Assembly: GCA_023313575.1 (NCBI GenBank) | Contig: JAJTTP010000002.1 | Location: 310,001-374,000, forward strand | Origin: Eutypella sp. D-1 | Taxonomy: Eukaryota > Ascomycota > Sordariomycetes > Xylariales > Diatrypaceae | DNA: 64,000 nt | Direction of reading: 5' to 3' | Shown here: positions 47,357 through 58,374 of the stretch, piece after piece | How positions within the stretch are numbered: position 1 is the stretch's first letter | Layout: each line of letters opens with the position of its first letter | The notes under the pieces: model-generated | What the model saw: only the letters and a program-made list of their open reading frames with translations | The model's database searches: none | Told to the model about the DNA's origin: nothing | Translations under genes and position numbers: made by a program

Positions 47357-47388
47357 GTAGGTAGGTAGGTAGGTAGGTAGGTAGGTAG
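47357..47388 (+). repeat. GTAG microsatellite, 8 units
   Basis: Eight perfect GTAG repeats in a wider TAGGTA-rich tract. Confidence 0.9.
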
Positions 47389-48349
47389 CTGGTATACGGA
47401 AAACCCAAGGAATAGGGGAGGGGAGGTCAGGTGACGTACGTAGAGGGCGTAGACACTTGGGGCGCCACCAAACCCCCGTCTCCCACCCCCCCCCCCCCCC
47501 CTCTACAAAAAAGAAAAAAAAAAAAGAAAGAAAGAAAGGGGGGAAGAAAAGAAAAGAAAAGAAAAGAAAAATAGAAGACGAACACCCACACCCACACCAC
47601 AGAACCAGCTAGGTTCCAATATGTATATATGTATTGTTCCGTTTCGTTTCGTTTTATATCTCTTGCTCTCTTACTTTGTCTTGTCTTGTTCTCTTTTTTA
47701 TAACGCGCCGCGGAATTTCGGTATCGTAATCGCAACAACAACAATAACACCCAACACAGGATATCTCTCCTCCCCTTCCTTCCTCCCCTCCCACTCCCAC
47801 TCCCACTCCCAATTTCTTCCCGTCCACTGGCTTTCGCTTTCGTTTCTTTTCATTTATCCCCCCCCCCCCCTTCCTCTTCCTCTTCCCTTATTCCTAAACC
47901 CCCCGATCCCCTCCTGGGGTTTTTCCTCACGAAGCCGGCGCCCGTTATACCCCCCCGGACTTGTTGTCCCCCCCACCTAACTTCCCGTGATTTTCATGGT
48001 TTACATCCCATCTCATCTTATCTCATCTCATCTCCCCCCTTCATACCATCGTTCGCCGTGTCGTCGTGCTTTCGTAGACTGTACGTGTACTGTACATGCC
48101 CCAGTGACCATGCCATGCCCGTGTCATACCCGTAGCCCACCCATCTTTCTAGACCGGACAACCATCCCAGCATTTTGCTCATCGAATCATCCATGCTACG
48201 TCAGGAACATGAACCCCCCACCCCCCTGGTGTGGAGCGGAGGACCCGAAGCAGGGTAGATGTAACTTGATGTCACATACGTAGCGATCGAGTAGGAGTAC
48301 TGTACTCAGACACGACTTTAATCAATCAAGAAACCTCGGAATCAGAGCT

Positions 48350-50428
48350 TCAGACTTTGACACCCCAGACGCCGCGCCCGCCGCTGACGCCGAGCCAGTC
48401 GCCGGCCTCGGAATTGTTGCCAGCATGGGGAGCCCAGCTGAGGTTGCCGATCTCGTAGTCGCAGGACCAGTTTGCGATGGGGGAGAGGTGCTTGTCAGGG
48501 GCGCCAGGGCCACCGGCCCCCGCGCCGCCACCATTCGTCGACGATGCCGATGCCGAGGTAGTCGATGGCGTGCTGTTCACGAGATCCCATAGAAGGACCT
48601 GAGAGTCGTCGCCACCCGAGGCGAGCAGTCCCCTGCGGTTCGGCGACCATTCCACCGTGTTGACGGCCCCGCCGTGACCCCGCAGCTCCAGCAGTGCCTG
48701 GCCTGGCTGCCGCACGTCGAGAATGCGCACCACGTTCGACTCCGCCGCGAAAGTTGCCAGTAGATGCGTGTCATGTGGTGACGTTGCCAGTCGAAGAAGT
48801 GGCGGCGCATTCGACATGGTCTGCTGCGCTAGTGTCGGGCTCATTCGCCCCCCATTAGAGTCTTTACGGTAGTTAGTAACGGTGCTAGACACACGATTGG
48901 GAGCGGCAGAACTAGAACTATAAGTCAATTTGGAGGGCTTTGTACCTCGGTCATCCTTAGCGGTGGGCTCGTAGATGATGGTGCTGTGCTCCAGGCTGCG
49001 CAGGTCGAACATGCGCACACTCCCGTCCTGGCCACAACTGACGAAGACGTCCAGGCTTTTAGCGCAGAACCGCACGTCGTAGACTTCCTTGTCGTGGGCG
49101 ATGAGCTGGGTCTTGGCCGTCAGCGACGGTATATCCCATATCGTACACGTCGTGTCGATACTCGACGTGATGATCAGGCTGGGGTGGACGGTGTTCCAGT
49201 CGAGGGAGGTGAGAGGTGCCGTGTGGTCCGGGGTCTTGGAGTTGGACAGGAGAGCCAGGGGTGTCAACTTCGTCGTGGTCGGTGCATTCGCGCTCGATTT
49301 GTTTATGGAGTTGGAATAGCTCGCTTGGGCGTCGGAGGGCAATGACCAGAGCCTCAGGTGATCACCCGAGGTTGCGAGCAGATCGGTAGATTGCTTTTGA
49401 GAGGAGGGTGGCTCCCATAGTAATCGTGTAACGGGATAAGAGTGGGTGGCCTCGGCGACCCTCGAGAATTCCAGGCTGTACTTAGGCGCGCCAGGAGTGT
49501 AAATCTCAGGAGGGGTATTGACAATTTGGGTATCAAGGATTTGAATCTGCGAGTGGCAAGGCAGGTTAGAAATTGAAATTGCTATCCCCATGGCAAGTTT
49601 TGGATAGCATGAGTGGGTAAATAACGAAAAAGAAAAACCCACAAAATTATGCCCGTCTTCTAGATAGCTGCCGATGGCGACCTTACCGGCGCCCTTGCCC
49701 TGAGGGGGCCACTTGCACCAGTCGAAGGCGTACAAAGCCCAGGGGGCTAGGTAATTGCTCGCGGATGGTTGCGTATTGCTGAGTTCGTAGCCGAGGGTGC
49801 CCGGGGTGCCGTCAGAGAGGGTGGAGTCGGCGCGGGGTCTGATGTCGGCCAGACCAAGCGGGGTGTTGGCGATATTCCTCTGTGAGCCAGGGGCGCCATA
49901 CTTGAGATCCTGGGGTGACATGTACTGCGAAGGACCGGGTGCGGATGCGCCGCCTCCCGGGGTGGTCGGAGTGTAGGGGATATAACTGGAAGACGAGTCG
50001 TAGTTTTGGGAGACGCCGGGACTTGTACGGGTGTAACTGTGCGAGGTGGTGAGGGTAGGTCGTTGCGGAGGAGCGTATTCGGTAGGAGATTGTTGTATGG
50101 CGCCGGACATGGTAGGTAGGATGGGAGCAGTGTTGGCATTCATAGCCTGGGGACGAGCACCAGACAAGCCACCGGGCTGCAAGACGTTGGGCACCGATGA
50201 GGAACTAGAGGCACCGGCACCCTGATAACCGGGGCTAATCGATTGCGAGGCGGGTTGGTCGAGTTTGATATGAGGACCAGAATGAGGGCCGGCTGCATTA
50301 GAGAAACCTCTCGGGGATACATGACCCTGGTGTGACATGGTAGGAGGTAAATGTAACTCGTCGTGTTGTGACTCGTAGGTGTTTGCTCTCCGAGGGGCGC
50401 CACCTCCGTATTGATTCGACTGATTCAT
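48350..50428 (-). CDS. WD40-repeat protein, WDR68/DCAF7/TTG1-like
   Basis: The start at 50428 is the first ATG of the frame (MNQSNQYGGGAPRRANTYE); exons 50428-49643 and 49546-48350, 660 aa. The 96-nt intron (49642-49547; GTGGGT donor, CTAAC branch, CGCAG acceptor) is a multiple of three with no stop, so it is easily missed; removing it joins SYLEDGHNF to IQILDTQIV, as in relatives. An N-terminal low-complexity Gln/Ser/Pro half precedes WD repeats: PWALYAFDWCKWP, TRLLWEPP, LTSLDWNTVHPSLIITSSID, DVRFCAKSLDVFVSCGQDG, NTVEWSPNRRGLLASGGDD, and a closing NLSWAPHAGNN. These proteins are scaffolds for DYRK kinases, E3 ligases and transcription regulators. The frame stays open 257 codons upstream with no ATG. 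Confidence 0.85.
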   Translation of the reverse strand: MNQSNQYGGGAPRRANTYESQHDELHLPPTMSHQGHVSPRGFSNAAGPHSGPHIKLDQPASQSISPGYQGAGASSSSSVPNVLQPGGLSGARPQAMNANTAPILPTMSGAIQQSPTEYAPPQRPTLTTSHSYTRTSPGVSQNYDSSSSYIPYTPTTPGGGASAPGPSQYMSPQDLKYGAPGSQRNIANTPLGLADIRPRADSTLSDGTPGTLGYELSNTQPSASNYLAPWALYAFDWCKWPPQGKGAGKVAIGSYLEDGHNFVGFSFSLFTHSCYPKLAMGIAISISNLPCHSQIQILDTQIVNTPPEIYTPGAPKYSLEFSRVAEATHSYPVTRLLWEPPSSQKQSTDLLATSGDHLRLWSLPSDAQASYSNSINKSSANAPTTTKLTPLALLSNSKTPDHTAPLTSLDWNTVHPSLIITSSIDTTCTIWDIPSLTAKTQLIAHDKEVYDVRFCAKSLDVFVSCGQDGSVRMFDLRSLEHSTIIYEPTAKDDRGTKPSKLTYSSSSAAPNRVSSTVTNYRKDSNGGRMSPTLAQQTMSNAPPLLRLATSPHDTHLLATFAAESNVVRILDVRQPGQALLELRGHGGAVNTVEWSPNRRGLLASGGDDSQVLLWDLVNSTPSTTSASASSTNGGGAGAGGPGAPDKHLSPIANWSCDYEIGNLSWAPHAGNNSEAGDWLGVSGGRGVWGVKV

Positions 50429-51655
50429 ATTTGCGACGGCAGCGATGCTTGCACCGCGAGGGGAGATATTGAAGGATGGCGGATGAGGATGGCGTTGGGG
50501 GTGGGGATGGGGATGGGGATGGGGATCGGTCGCAATTGAGGGAGAGAAACGAGGGCTGGGAGGAGGGCTAGGATCAGGAGCGGTTATAGACGAGGAATGT
50601 CTTGTAGTATCCGTGGGGTCGTTGTTGTCGATTTCGTGGTTGTCGCCAATAGTACTAGAAATAGTCGGAAAAATAGGAAATACAATACTAGGTTGATCGT
50701 GCAGATCGTGATGCTCGCGCTTAACGACGTGGGCTGAGTTGGGCTCCAACAGCCCCAGCGCGGAGGTGGGATCTCGAGGATGTTGATTTCGGAGATTTTC
50801 AAGATGCCCGCTTAAATGATAAGAAGAAGAAGAAGGAGAAGGTAAAGAGGGTAAAAAGGGTAAAGAGGGAGAAGCGGGAGAAGAGGAAGAGGAAAAGAAT
50901 GCTGCTGCTGATGCTGGTGCAGGTGGATAATGATCGGAGGTAAGTGGAGTTGACTTGAAGGAGGAAGATGAGGAATTGGGTTTCTTATCAATTCCAGTTG
51001 TATCCGTTGTATCGCTTTTATTGGGATTGGTTATCTCCCGTTTAATAAACGCTGTCGCCAACCCATTCGTTCCTTCTTCTTCTTCTTCCCTTGAATCCGG
51101 GTCGGAGTTTCCGTTGCATTTGGCGTGGTTAATGTTGTCTTGGTCGATCGATACTGCCGTTGCAGTTTCCTTTACGGTTGCGATGGAAGGGGCCTCCAAT
51201 TGGGCAGCGTTTTCATTCTTTGGTCCTCTTGCTGCTGCCGCTTCTACTGCTGCTACTGCTACTACTGCTACTCCTGCTTGTTAGGCGCCTTTCATTAGCG
51301 GTCCCCGTCCATGGATTTTTAATAATAATTAGACCCTGCGATTGGAAGTACAGGTACAGATTGGGCGGGCGGTTTCTGGGGCTGGTGACTGGGCTGGGTA
51401 CTTCGTATTCCTGGGGTACCTATTTCCCCAGCCAGCCACAGAGGGAATCCCCATTGTGGTAACCTTGGAATAGCTAAGCTGTGGCTGTGGAGGTCGAGAC
51501 ATCTACTTCGACCTCCACTTTAATGATACATATAGCATATGTGGGGGTTGGGGTTTCCGCCCGGGCAAGCGGGCAACTTGATAAAAATATCCATGAATGA
51601 CACATGGTACAGGATGAATGCATGTGATAGATACGTCCTGGGTATCAAATAATTG
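50429..51655. other. upstream open stretch and promoter of the WD40 gene
   Basis: From 50429 to about 51270 the minus-strand frame of the WD40 gene remains stop-free, encoding Ser/Pro/His/Asp-rich sequence without any ATG. It may be an N-terminal exon joined to a distant start, a non-AUG extension, or a stop-free leader. GGGGAT/CCCCAT hexamer repeats lie near 50500 on the minus strand. Confidence 0.5.
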
Positions 51656-52003
51656 CTAGGTATCCCGCCAAGAAGCAGCAGCAGCAGCAACAACGGCGGG
51701 AGGGAAGGCAGGAGGGTTATATAATAAACTCTTCCACTCACCACCTGAATCATTATCATCATCGCTTTTCCGTGAACTGGAACAACGATTATGACTCCCC
51801 ACGGGAACAGCCGGAGGAGGAGCTGCGATCGAACCCAACGTCTGTGCCGCTTGAAAAATAGCAGACCCCGATTCATTGACCACATCATCATCATCATGCT
51901 TTTTGCGCTCGTTCTCCGCTCCGGCCCTGGTATTTGCGGAAGACGAGGAGGAGGCGGAGGAGGAAGAGGGCTTCCGGTGGTGTAAGGGCAGCTTGACTGG
52001 CAT
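51656..52003 (-). CDS. small hypothetical Ser-rich protein
   Basis: 115 aa, a single exon from the ATG at 52003. The start is basic (MPVKLPLHHRKP), then Ser-rich, then NERKKHDDDDVV, an amphipathic segment AIFQAAQTLGSIAAP, and a Cys/Ser/Arg linker. There is no signal peptide. Composition resembles short conserved fungal proteins of unknown role, but homology cannot be checked here, and low complexity makes chance possible. It is divergent from the PPAT gene over 1.4 kb. Confidence 0.4.
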   Translation of the reverse strand: MPVKLPLHHRKPSSSSASSSSSANTRAGAENERKKHDDDDVVNESGSAIFQAAQTLGSIAAPPPAVPVGSHNRCSSSRKSDDDNDSGGEWKSLLYNPPAFPPAVVAAAAASWRDT

Positions 52004-53442
52004 TTTTCTTCTTCTTTCCTTTTCCCTTGATACTACAACTTGGTTTTAAGCACTGGACGGGTAAGGTAACGGTAAAAAAGAGCAATGAACGGAATCAAAT
52101 GAACTTGATGAATAACCTGAGATGGGCTGTTAAGTGGTAGGCTCCCCAGTCAAACTTGAATCAAGGAAGATATGAGGTTCCAGATTCCTTCCAGGTTCCC
52201 AAGGAGCTCTTCCTTCCCCCTAAAAAAATCTCCTGAATCACCTAACAACAGATATTGGATGAAAAAAAAAAAACTGGAATCGGTCGTGGTCCGGATCGAA
52301 GAGCTGGCGCAGATATATAATGTAAAGCACAAGCCAATCGTACCCCAGATGACCACGACCGTTCTTTGTTCAGTCTTGTTAGTCGTGTAGGACTGACGAA
52401 AGCACGGAGCATGGATAGCAAACAACTCATATCAGCCCTTGAAATATGATGGATAATGAATAATAATAATAATCTTGAAACTTGGCTGCTGCTGGAATTT
52501 TGAACTTAATTCATCATTTTCATGTAACCCGGGGCCCGGTTCCTAGGTAGCTACCAGACTGCATACATAACTATCCCCAACTACCTGAACCCATCCATCC
52601 ACCTGCGTAGAGGGGTCGCCCACAAGTTAATATCGTGCTTGTAGTAATTACTTCCTACAAGGTAGCTTGCCATTTCCACCTACCTAAGGGAATCCTGGAA
52701 GAGCTTATAAAAATGCAGTACGTAAACCGCACATCTCGTACGTAACACACACATCCCGAGGTTCAGGTCTTTATATACCTATATAAATTAGGGGGTTGTT
52801 TCCAAAGGTTAACTTACCATCAAGTTAAGCTGCATATTGCATACCAACATGTACCCAGGAGGCCCGGGTCACCAAGGAGATCTACATATCTCAAGAGCAA
52901 AGCTCGTCTAGCCAACCAAACATCGCGACGGCAGTCTTTTTATAAATTCTCCATCCGTCTAATTTCTAAATGAACCTGTCAACCGACTTAAGAGGTTAGG
53001 TAAGGGGGAAAATGGCCTAGAAATATTGGTTTACGACGAGATCGCATAGGTACAAACTCCTGCTACCTCTAAGGTACCTTCGTAGTGTAGTCTTACAGAT
53101 AACCGTAATAGAATAACCGCTACCCCTCTACCCCTCCGCCCCTCCTTTGTGTTCTAAAAGTACCACGACGTTTTAGTGGCCCCAGGTAAGCCAGCCATCC
53201 CCTCCGCCCCTCTACATCCCGCTAACACCCCACACACACACCATGCCACCAAGCATCCGTCATCAAGGATACATGCACACTTACAAGCTACACTTATAAA
53301 CTATACCTAACCCTAGAGAGTCCTCTTCCCCATTCAAGGCTTTACCATCCGCTAGGATAACACCCGCATGTTTTAGACTCAATTGCATCATCATCCATTG
53401 GTGACATAGATAGAGAGATTAGAAGTAAAAAAGAAAGATAGA
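52004..53442. other. intergenic, no gene seen
   Basis: AT-rich, with short GT/TA tracts. Upstream of the PPAT gene. Nothing supported. Confidence 0.5.
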
Positions 53443-54909
53443 ATGTCTTCTTCCACCGCCACGGAACCGGAGCTAGCAGGCACGGGCCAAAAGACCCAAC
53501 CACCCCTCCTGCCCTCCCTCATACTCCTGCCCCCACCCCCGCGGCCCGCAACCCGGGGTACGCTTCGCGCGGCCTACCGACCGCCCCTCGAGGCTGCGAT
53601 CTCCAAACTGCAGGGGGCCGAGGAGACCGGCTCCTCCGGCGCGACGCTCATCATCGCGGTCGCCGCCCCCTTCCTCGCCCGCGAGCACCATAGGAAATCC
53701 CTATCGTGGCCCGAAGCCCAGACCCTGATCGCGGGGATCTACGGCATCGTGAGCGTGATCAGCGCCCGGCTGGGCGTGGCGACCGAAGTGCACGCTGCGC
53801 GGCGCGGAGCCGTGGACGCGCGCGTCGTGTTGGTGGATCACGAGGCGGGGCGGCGGTATGCGGGCGAGGGCGAGGGTGAGAGTGGTGGTGGGCCCGCGTT
53901 TACGAGTACGCCCGCCATCGAGACGAATAACACCGTCGTTGTGGACCTGGCCTCGTTCGCCGCCGCTTACCATCCCTGGCACCGCATCTACCGCGTCGAC
54001 ACCGAGGCCGGCAACGCCCTGCTGACCACGTACCTGCGGCTCCTCGAGCGCCGCGTCCTGCAGCCCAAGCCGCGGCCCTTGCGGCAGGACCAGCTCGTCA
54101 CTGTCCCGGGAGGGCTGGCCATGAGCGTCACAACCACCACCGCACCCTCGGCTCCACCGCAGACCACCCAGCTCCGTCGCACCGTCTGTCTCGGCGGCAC
54201 CTTCGACCACCTGCATCCGGGCCACAAGCTCCTACTGCACGCAGCCGTGCTGCTCTTAGACGTGCCGACGTCCGCGCAGACAGCAGCGATTCCGTGCCGC
54301 CTCATCGTCGGCATCACCGGCGACGAGCTGCTGCGGCGGAAGAAATACGCCGAGCTCGTGCAGCCGTGGGACCAGCGCGCCGCGCACGTCGTGGAGTTCC
54401 TGTCCACGTTACTCAGCCTGTCCAAGCGGGGGTGGAGTAGCGGATTAACGCCGAGCAGCGACACTAATAGCAGTGGCGGCGGGGAGGAGGCAGACGACGG
54501 TGATTTCCTAGGCACTAGGGTCATTTCGAGGAAAGAAGGAGAAGAACTCGTAGTCAGTTTCCGCGGCGGCGCAATCGAAGTCCAGTGTGTCGTCATCCAC
54601 GACATGTACGGGCCGACGGCCACGCGCGAGGACGTGGACGCCCTTATCGTGTCCGGGGAGACGCGGTCGGGTGGCCAGGCTGTTAATGAGAAGAGGGCGG
54701 AGCTCGGGTGGCATGCCCTTGAGATCTTCGAGGTCGATGTGCTGGATGCCGAGGAGCGGGAAGATGAGGGGGGCGGCGGCGGTGATGGTGGTGGTGCGGC
54801 CCCGGCGACAACCTCGACCGTGGGGGATTTCGCATCCAAGATTAGCAGTACGGCGATCCGGAAGCAGAGGGCTGAGGCTGCTGCTGCCACGGGTATCCGT
54901 GATGCATGA
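53443..54909 (+). CDS. CAB4: pantetheine-phosphate adenylyltransferase (PPAT), CoA biosynthesis
   Basis: A single exon of 488 aa. The nucleotidyltransferase core starts with GGTFDHLHPGHKLLL (residues 251-265; the HxGH motif is His258-His261), continues with GITGDELLRRKKYAELVQPW, and ends with the ISSTAIRK signature (467-474). It transfers AMP from ATP to 4'-phosphopantetheine to give dephospho-CoA. The 250-residue N-terminal extension is typical of fungal/animal PPAT relatives. Acidic Gly/Asp-rich inserts (about 345-355 and 440-455) are lineage-specific loops. It lacks a dephospho-CoA kinase domain, so it is the Cab4-type single-activity enzyme. A cytosolic housekeeping gene. GC-rich third positions. 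Confidence 0.92.
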   Translation: MSSSTATEPELAGTGQKTQPPLLPSLILLPPPPRPATRGTLRAAYRPPLEAAISKLQGAEETGSSGATLIIAVAAPFLAREHHRKSLSWPEAQTLIAGIYGIVSVISARLGVATEVHAARRGAVDARVVLVDHEAGRRYAGEGEGESGGGPAFTSTPAIETNNTVVVDLASFAAAYHPWHRIYRVDTEAGNALLTTYLRLLERRVLQPKPRPLRQDQLVTVPGGLAMSVTTTTAPSAPPQTTQLRRTVCLGGTFDHLHPGHKLLLHAAVLLLDVPTSAQTAAIPCRLIVGITGDELLRRKKYAELVQPWDQRAAHVVEFLSTLLSLSKRGWSSGLTPSSDTNSSGGGEEADDGDFLGTRVISRKEGEELVVSFRGGAIEVQCVVIHDMYGPTATREDVDALIVSGETRSGGQAVNEKRAELGWHALEIFEVDVLDAEEREDEGGGGGDGGGAAPATTSTVGDFASKISSTAIRKQRAEAAAATGIRDA

Positions 54910-55165
54910 ATAGTTTGCTTTAATGCTGATTTGCATGCGTACTTAATCTATGTAAATACTGTTTTTTCTCTATGTATTGTAGCCAAAGCCGATGATACCT
55001 CTATGCCGAATATGAAGCCCCATCTCCGTTTGACATTCATTCGATCATCACTTAATGTTCCATCCGTCCTACCCGCCCCTCTGTATATCCAAATGCACAC
55101 GCATTGAAGACCTGCCCTGCCACCGGCCCATAATCCAACAAGCAAAAGAACCATCACACGGCCCA

Positions 55166-56197
55166 TCACATAAGCAGGGTCTGTCCACCATCCACGAGCA
55201 GATCAGCGCCGGTGACATAATTGCCCGCCCTCGAAACGAGCATAACAACAACACCAGCAAGCTCATCCGGCACGCCCATGCGGCCGAGGGGACAGCGATC
55301 AGCCCAAGCAGCGCGGAGCCCGGCAAGGCCATCACCGGCATTGAGCACAGTGTCCATATAGCCGGGGGAGACAGAGTTGACGCGGACGCCATGGACGGCC
55401 CACTCAGCGGCCAGCGACTTAACGAGCGCCCGCACCGCCGCCTTGCTCGCGTTATACGGCGCCTGCGGCTGCGGGTAGTTGACCCCGTGCGACGAGATCG
55501 ATGCTACGAATAGGATGCTGCCGCCTAGACCGTCCGACGATGAGCCCTTGCTGTTTTCTTTTCGCTTTGCGAGGACCCGCTCGTTCCGCGCGACCATCGA
55601 CCGTGCTACTGCGTTCGCGGCTACCGCCCCGCCTACCACGTTGATCCCGAGCACCCGGCTCCAATCCGCAGCTGAGAAATCGAGGGCGTGGCCGCAGGCC
55701 ACGACGCCTGCGAAATTAAGCAGGATATCGATTCCGGGCTCCTCTTCCTCCTCCTGCACCTCTCGCTTCCGCGCCGCCTCCCGGAACCGCTCCTCACTCG
55801 TCTTCACCGCAGCTTTAACAGCCTCCTCATCCGTAACATCAACGCGCAGGAACCCAACCACGCGATCGGGGAACTCAGCGCGCAGCCCCGCGACCGACGG
55901 TGGCTCCTTCGCAGCGTTGTCTCCGGCCCCGGCAGGCGCCTGCCATAAGTCAAACACCATTAGCCCCGCGAGTCCGTGCTCCAGCAGCGCCCGCGATACC
56001 GCCGTGCCCAGGTCCCCCGCTCCGCCCGTGATGATGGCGTTTTTGCCGCCTAGACCGAAGCGCTGCGCTGCGCGCGCCGCGGGCGCAGCGGAGGCGGACA
56101 GGGGTGCGAGAGGGCCTGACGGCGTCCCGGGTTCGCCTTTCCCCAGCGTCATGTGCGGGATGGTGCGGGACGTGAGGGCGTCGCGCTCGGTCGTCAT
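55166..56197 (-). CDS. NAD(P)-dependent short-chain dehydrogenase, sorbose-reductase-like
   Basis: 343 aa, a single exon. The start is the ATG at 56197 (MTTERDALTSRTIPHMTLG); the frame is open upstream but only with a non-ATG codon. The N-terminal extension of about 48 residues is Ala/Pro-rich. The cofactor motif is TGGAGDLG (57-64), followed by ILLNFAGV, the catalytic Ser near 235 (VASISSHGV), Tyr248 and Lys252 in YNASK, and PGYMDT. The C-terminal VTGADLLVDGGQT is classical SDR. An acidic/charged insert (REAARKREVQEEEEEP) is unusual. Likely reduces a ketose or related carbonyl; convergent with the PPAT gene. Substrate is inferred only from family resemblance. Confidence 0.85.
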   Translation of the reverse strand: MTTERDALTSRTIPHMTLGKGEPGTPSGPLAPLSASAAPAARAAQRFGLGGKNAIITGGAGDLGTAVSRALLEHGLAGLMVFDLWQAPAGAGDNAAKEPPSVAGLRAEFPDRVVGFLRVDVTDEEAVKAAVKTSEERFREAARKREVQEEEEEPGIDILLNFAGVVACGHALDFSAADWSRVLGINVVGGAVAANAVARSMVARNERVLAKRKENSKGSSSDGLGGSILFVASISSHGVNYPQPQAPYNASKAAVRALVKSLAAEWAVHGVRVNSVSPGYMDTVLNAGDGLAGLRAAWADRCPLGRMGVPDELAGVVVMLVSRAGNYVTGADLLVDGGQTLLM

Positions 56198-58053
56198 GGT
56201 GGTGATGGTAGTGTGGGGGGTTGCGCTAGAACTTAAATTTTTAATGTAGTATATGATGATATCAAGAGCTGGCAAGGAACTTTATTATTTGAATTATCCT
56301 TGTAAACCCTTTGCGACTCTTACTATTCTTCCTATAAAAAATCAAGAGTACACCTCCGTGTCCTCCTTTTCGTCGCTTGCCCCGAGAATCTTTATATCCC
56401 GATGTCCTGGCTGGCTGGCGCCCCCCTTTATCGGGGATCGTCGTTGGCCCAACTTTAGTTACATAATTAGGCGTGCAAAGTGTTGTGTGGGGAATCCCAG
56501 AGGAGCCGTCCGGAGCGGAGAGGGTGAGCCCACCCGTCCGCCCGCATTGCTCGGCTGCATGACGACGGGGCCTATTAGGGGAGAGCTTTGTCGACGATCG
56601 CGCGAGAATTTTTGATTCGTGCCTCCATATTTTTACGGTGATATCTATCTGTCAGTCATAATACCTTTTTTCAGTGTTCGTATCGTCACTCTTGAATTGG
56701 ATTCATTGCCTTTTTTTCTAGGTTTCTTTAACTCTAACGATTCACTTTCTTCTATCTATGATGCATACCTAGCTTTAGTCTAATATCTGCTAATTCAGCT
56801 CTTACTTACGCAGCACATTTATGGACCTCTTCGGGTGCGGTTTAAGCTTTCCATTGAACATATAGCCCAACACAATTCTGATGATTATGCTTTACCTAAG
56901 CACACCGAGAACAAAAAGCCACTCGCTGAACCTCATGAACCTAAATCGTTTCCTTTCCTCCTAATCATAATTACCCTGACTTCCTCTCAAAGGGCAAAGC
57001 CCTCCTCGGAGATATTCAGCAACGGGATATCACCGTCTAATCGAGCTCGCCCTTATTTGATATCGTCTACATGGTCATATATGTATGCGGCGGCGACTAT
57101 GGCACCTAGAAACCTTTGGCGCTGTAAAACCCAACGTCACGAATCCGGTGCATGCATGGCGAAGCTGTATGGTCATTTACCTAGGTAACAACTAGAGAGA
57201 GCCTGTCGAGTCTAACTTTAGGCTTATAGAGAGGCCGCGCACCAAGGTTTCAATCCAGATGACCCATGAGGCCGAGAGACTCATCGCTTCGACCTCCCCT
57301 AGAAATAAGGCAGTTGGCGGCGTGTCGGGCTGTTCGAAGATTAAGAATCCCGTTATCGGGTCCCTTGGGCGAGCCTTTCGATCTCCCTTCAAGGACTCGT
57401 TAACTACCACTGTATCGGAAAAGCCTTTCTGGACGCAGCCATCATGCACAGAAGTACTTGGCCAGTTGAGGCCACTTATAGGTAGGGCTCGCTCGCGTCA
57501 CTGAGGAGCGTATAATCATGTAAGAAAGAAAGAAAACAGCCGTACCTCACGTGGGTGGAATTATGTCGATTTTCGTGCAAATGTCTCCGCATGATTAGAT
57601 ACGGACTACAATCTAGCATAGCGAAAGCGAAATCAAGGGAATATTAAGCATCGGAGGCGGTATTAAATATTGTATATTATATCTAACTGCATCTGTCCCT
57701 GGATGCGGTCATGTCCCGGACTCCTTTCGCCAGTAATCATCAAGGCCTGGGTGTGTAACATGTTCCTATTCCCACCAAACCCCTATCTCCACTGTAATTC
57801 CCCACCCCAAATCCTAACTCCTGCTGCTATGTCCCAATCATGACGGTCGTGCTGTTAATATCGATGGCGAGGCTTGCATAATAGTTATCAAGAAGTAATT
57901 CTGATGTTGAATGTGTCTTCCCATATTCCGATGGGACCGATGGAAGAACTCTCTGTTCTAATTCTACTCGCAGGCCCATGTTACTGGGCAGCCGTCGATG
58001 TTGATGAGTGTTGTGCTGAGGAAGGTTGAATCGAAAGAAACAGTTGCAGTGCC
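56198..58053. other. intergenic, no gene seen
   Basis: About 1.85 kb AT-rich spacer. A short open frame near 57200-57450 on the minus strand has no recognised family. Confidence 0.5.
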
Positions 58054-58374
58054 CTAGTCCTTTGTGGAATCCGACTTGTCGCTCGTAGTAGTGGGTTGCG
58101 TGGTAGCATTCCCCTGTCGAGGTTTTTCTCCCGTAGTCTTCGCTGCGGTCGCCAATACTGTCTTCGGGGCGACATCGCTCTTATTGGAGCCGTGTGTCTT
58201 GGTGGAATCATCGGTCTTTGGCGGGTACTTGATGTAGAGTGCAGGATTCGGTTGTTCGAAGGCCATCCATGATATCGAGCGGCGGGTTATTACCACGCCT
58301 GTTGGGAATGGTGACTGGCTGAAGGTCCGCATGGCCGTAAGGCCTGCTCGCGTGATAGTGGTGAAGCGATTCAT
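58054..58374 (-). CDS. small protein, possible mitochondrial import signal
   Basis: 106 aa from the ATG at 58374 (MNRFTTITRAGLTAMRTFSQSPF). The N terminus is rich in Arg/Ser/Thr without acids, as in mitochondrial presequences. Next comes RSISWMAFEQPNPALYIKYPPK, then a Thr/Ser/Lys-rich tail. No family recognised, and an in-frame upstream ATG at 58464 adds a less typical start. A TATA-like ATTTATAA lies about 210 bp upstream. Treated as a possible gene, not established. Confidence 0.4.
   Translation of the reverse strand: MNRFTTITRAGLTAMRTFSQSPFPTGVVITRRSISWMAFEQPNPALYIKYPPKTDDSTKTHGSNKSDVAPKTVLATAAKTTGEKPRQGNATTQPTTTSDKSDSTKD

Larger units (their letters stand above)
43590..48349. other. gene-poor 4.8-kb region
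   Basis: Contains microsatellites and homopolymers, and one stretch (46150-46920) with protein-like pieces and a good splice acceptor. The left end holds the DHA1 promoter; the right end holds the 3' side of the WD40 gene. Confidence 0.5.

Noticed and set aside
47186..47388. Regularly repeated units that might suggest a CRISPR-like array
   Set aside because: The units are 4-5 bp perfect microsatellites without spacers, in a eukaryotic genome.
53473..54936. Long antisense frames over the PPAT gene
   Set aside because: The plus-strand frame carries all PPAT motifs; antisense openness comes from GC bias.
56198..56275. Upstream extension of the sorbose-reductase-like gene
   Set aside because: Opens only with a non-ATG codon; the ATG at 56197 fits better.
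57192..57449. 85-residue minus-strand frame in the 56-58 kb spacer
   Set aside because: Open but without recognisable family, start context or splice partner.
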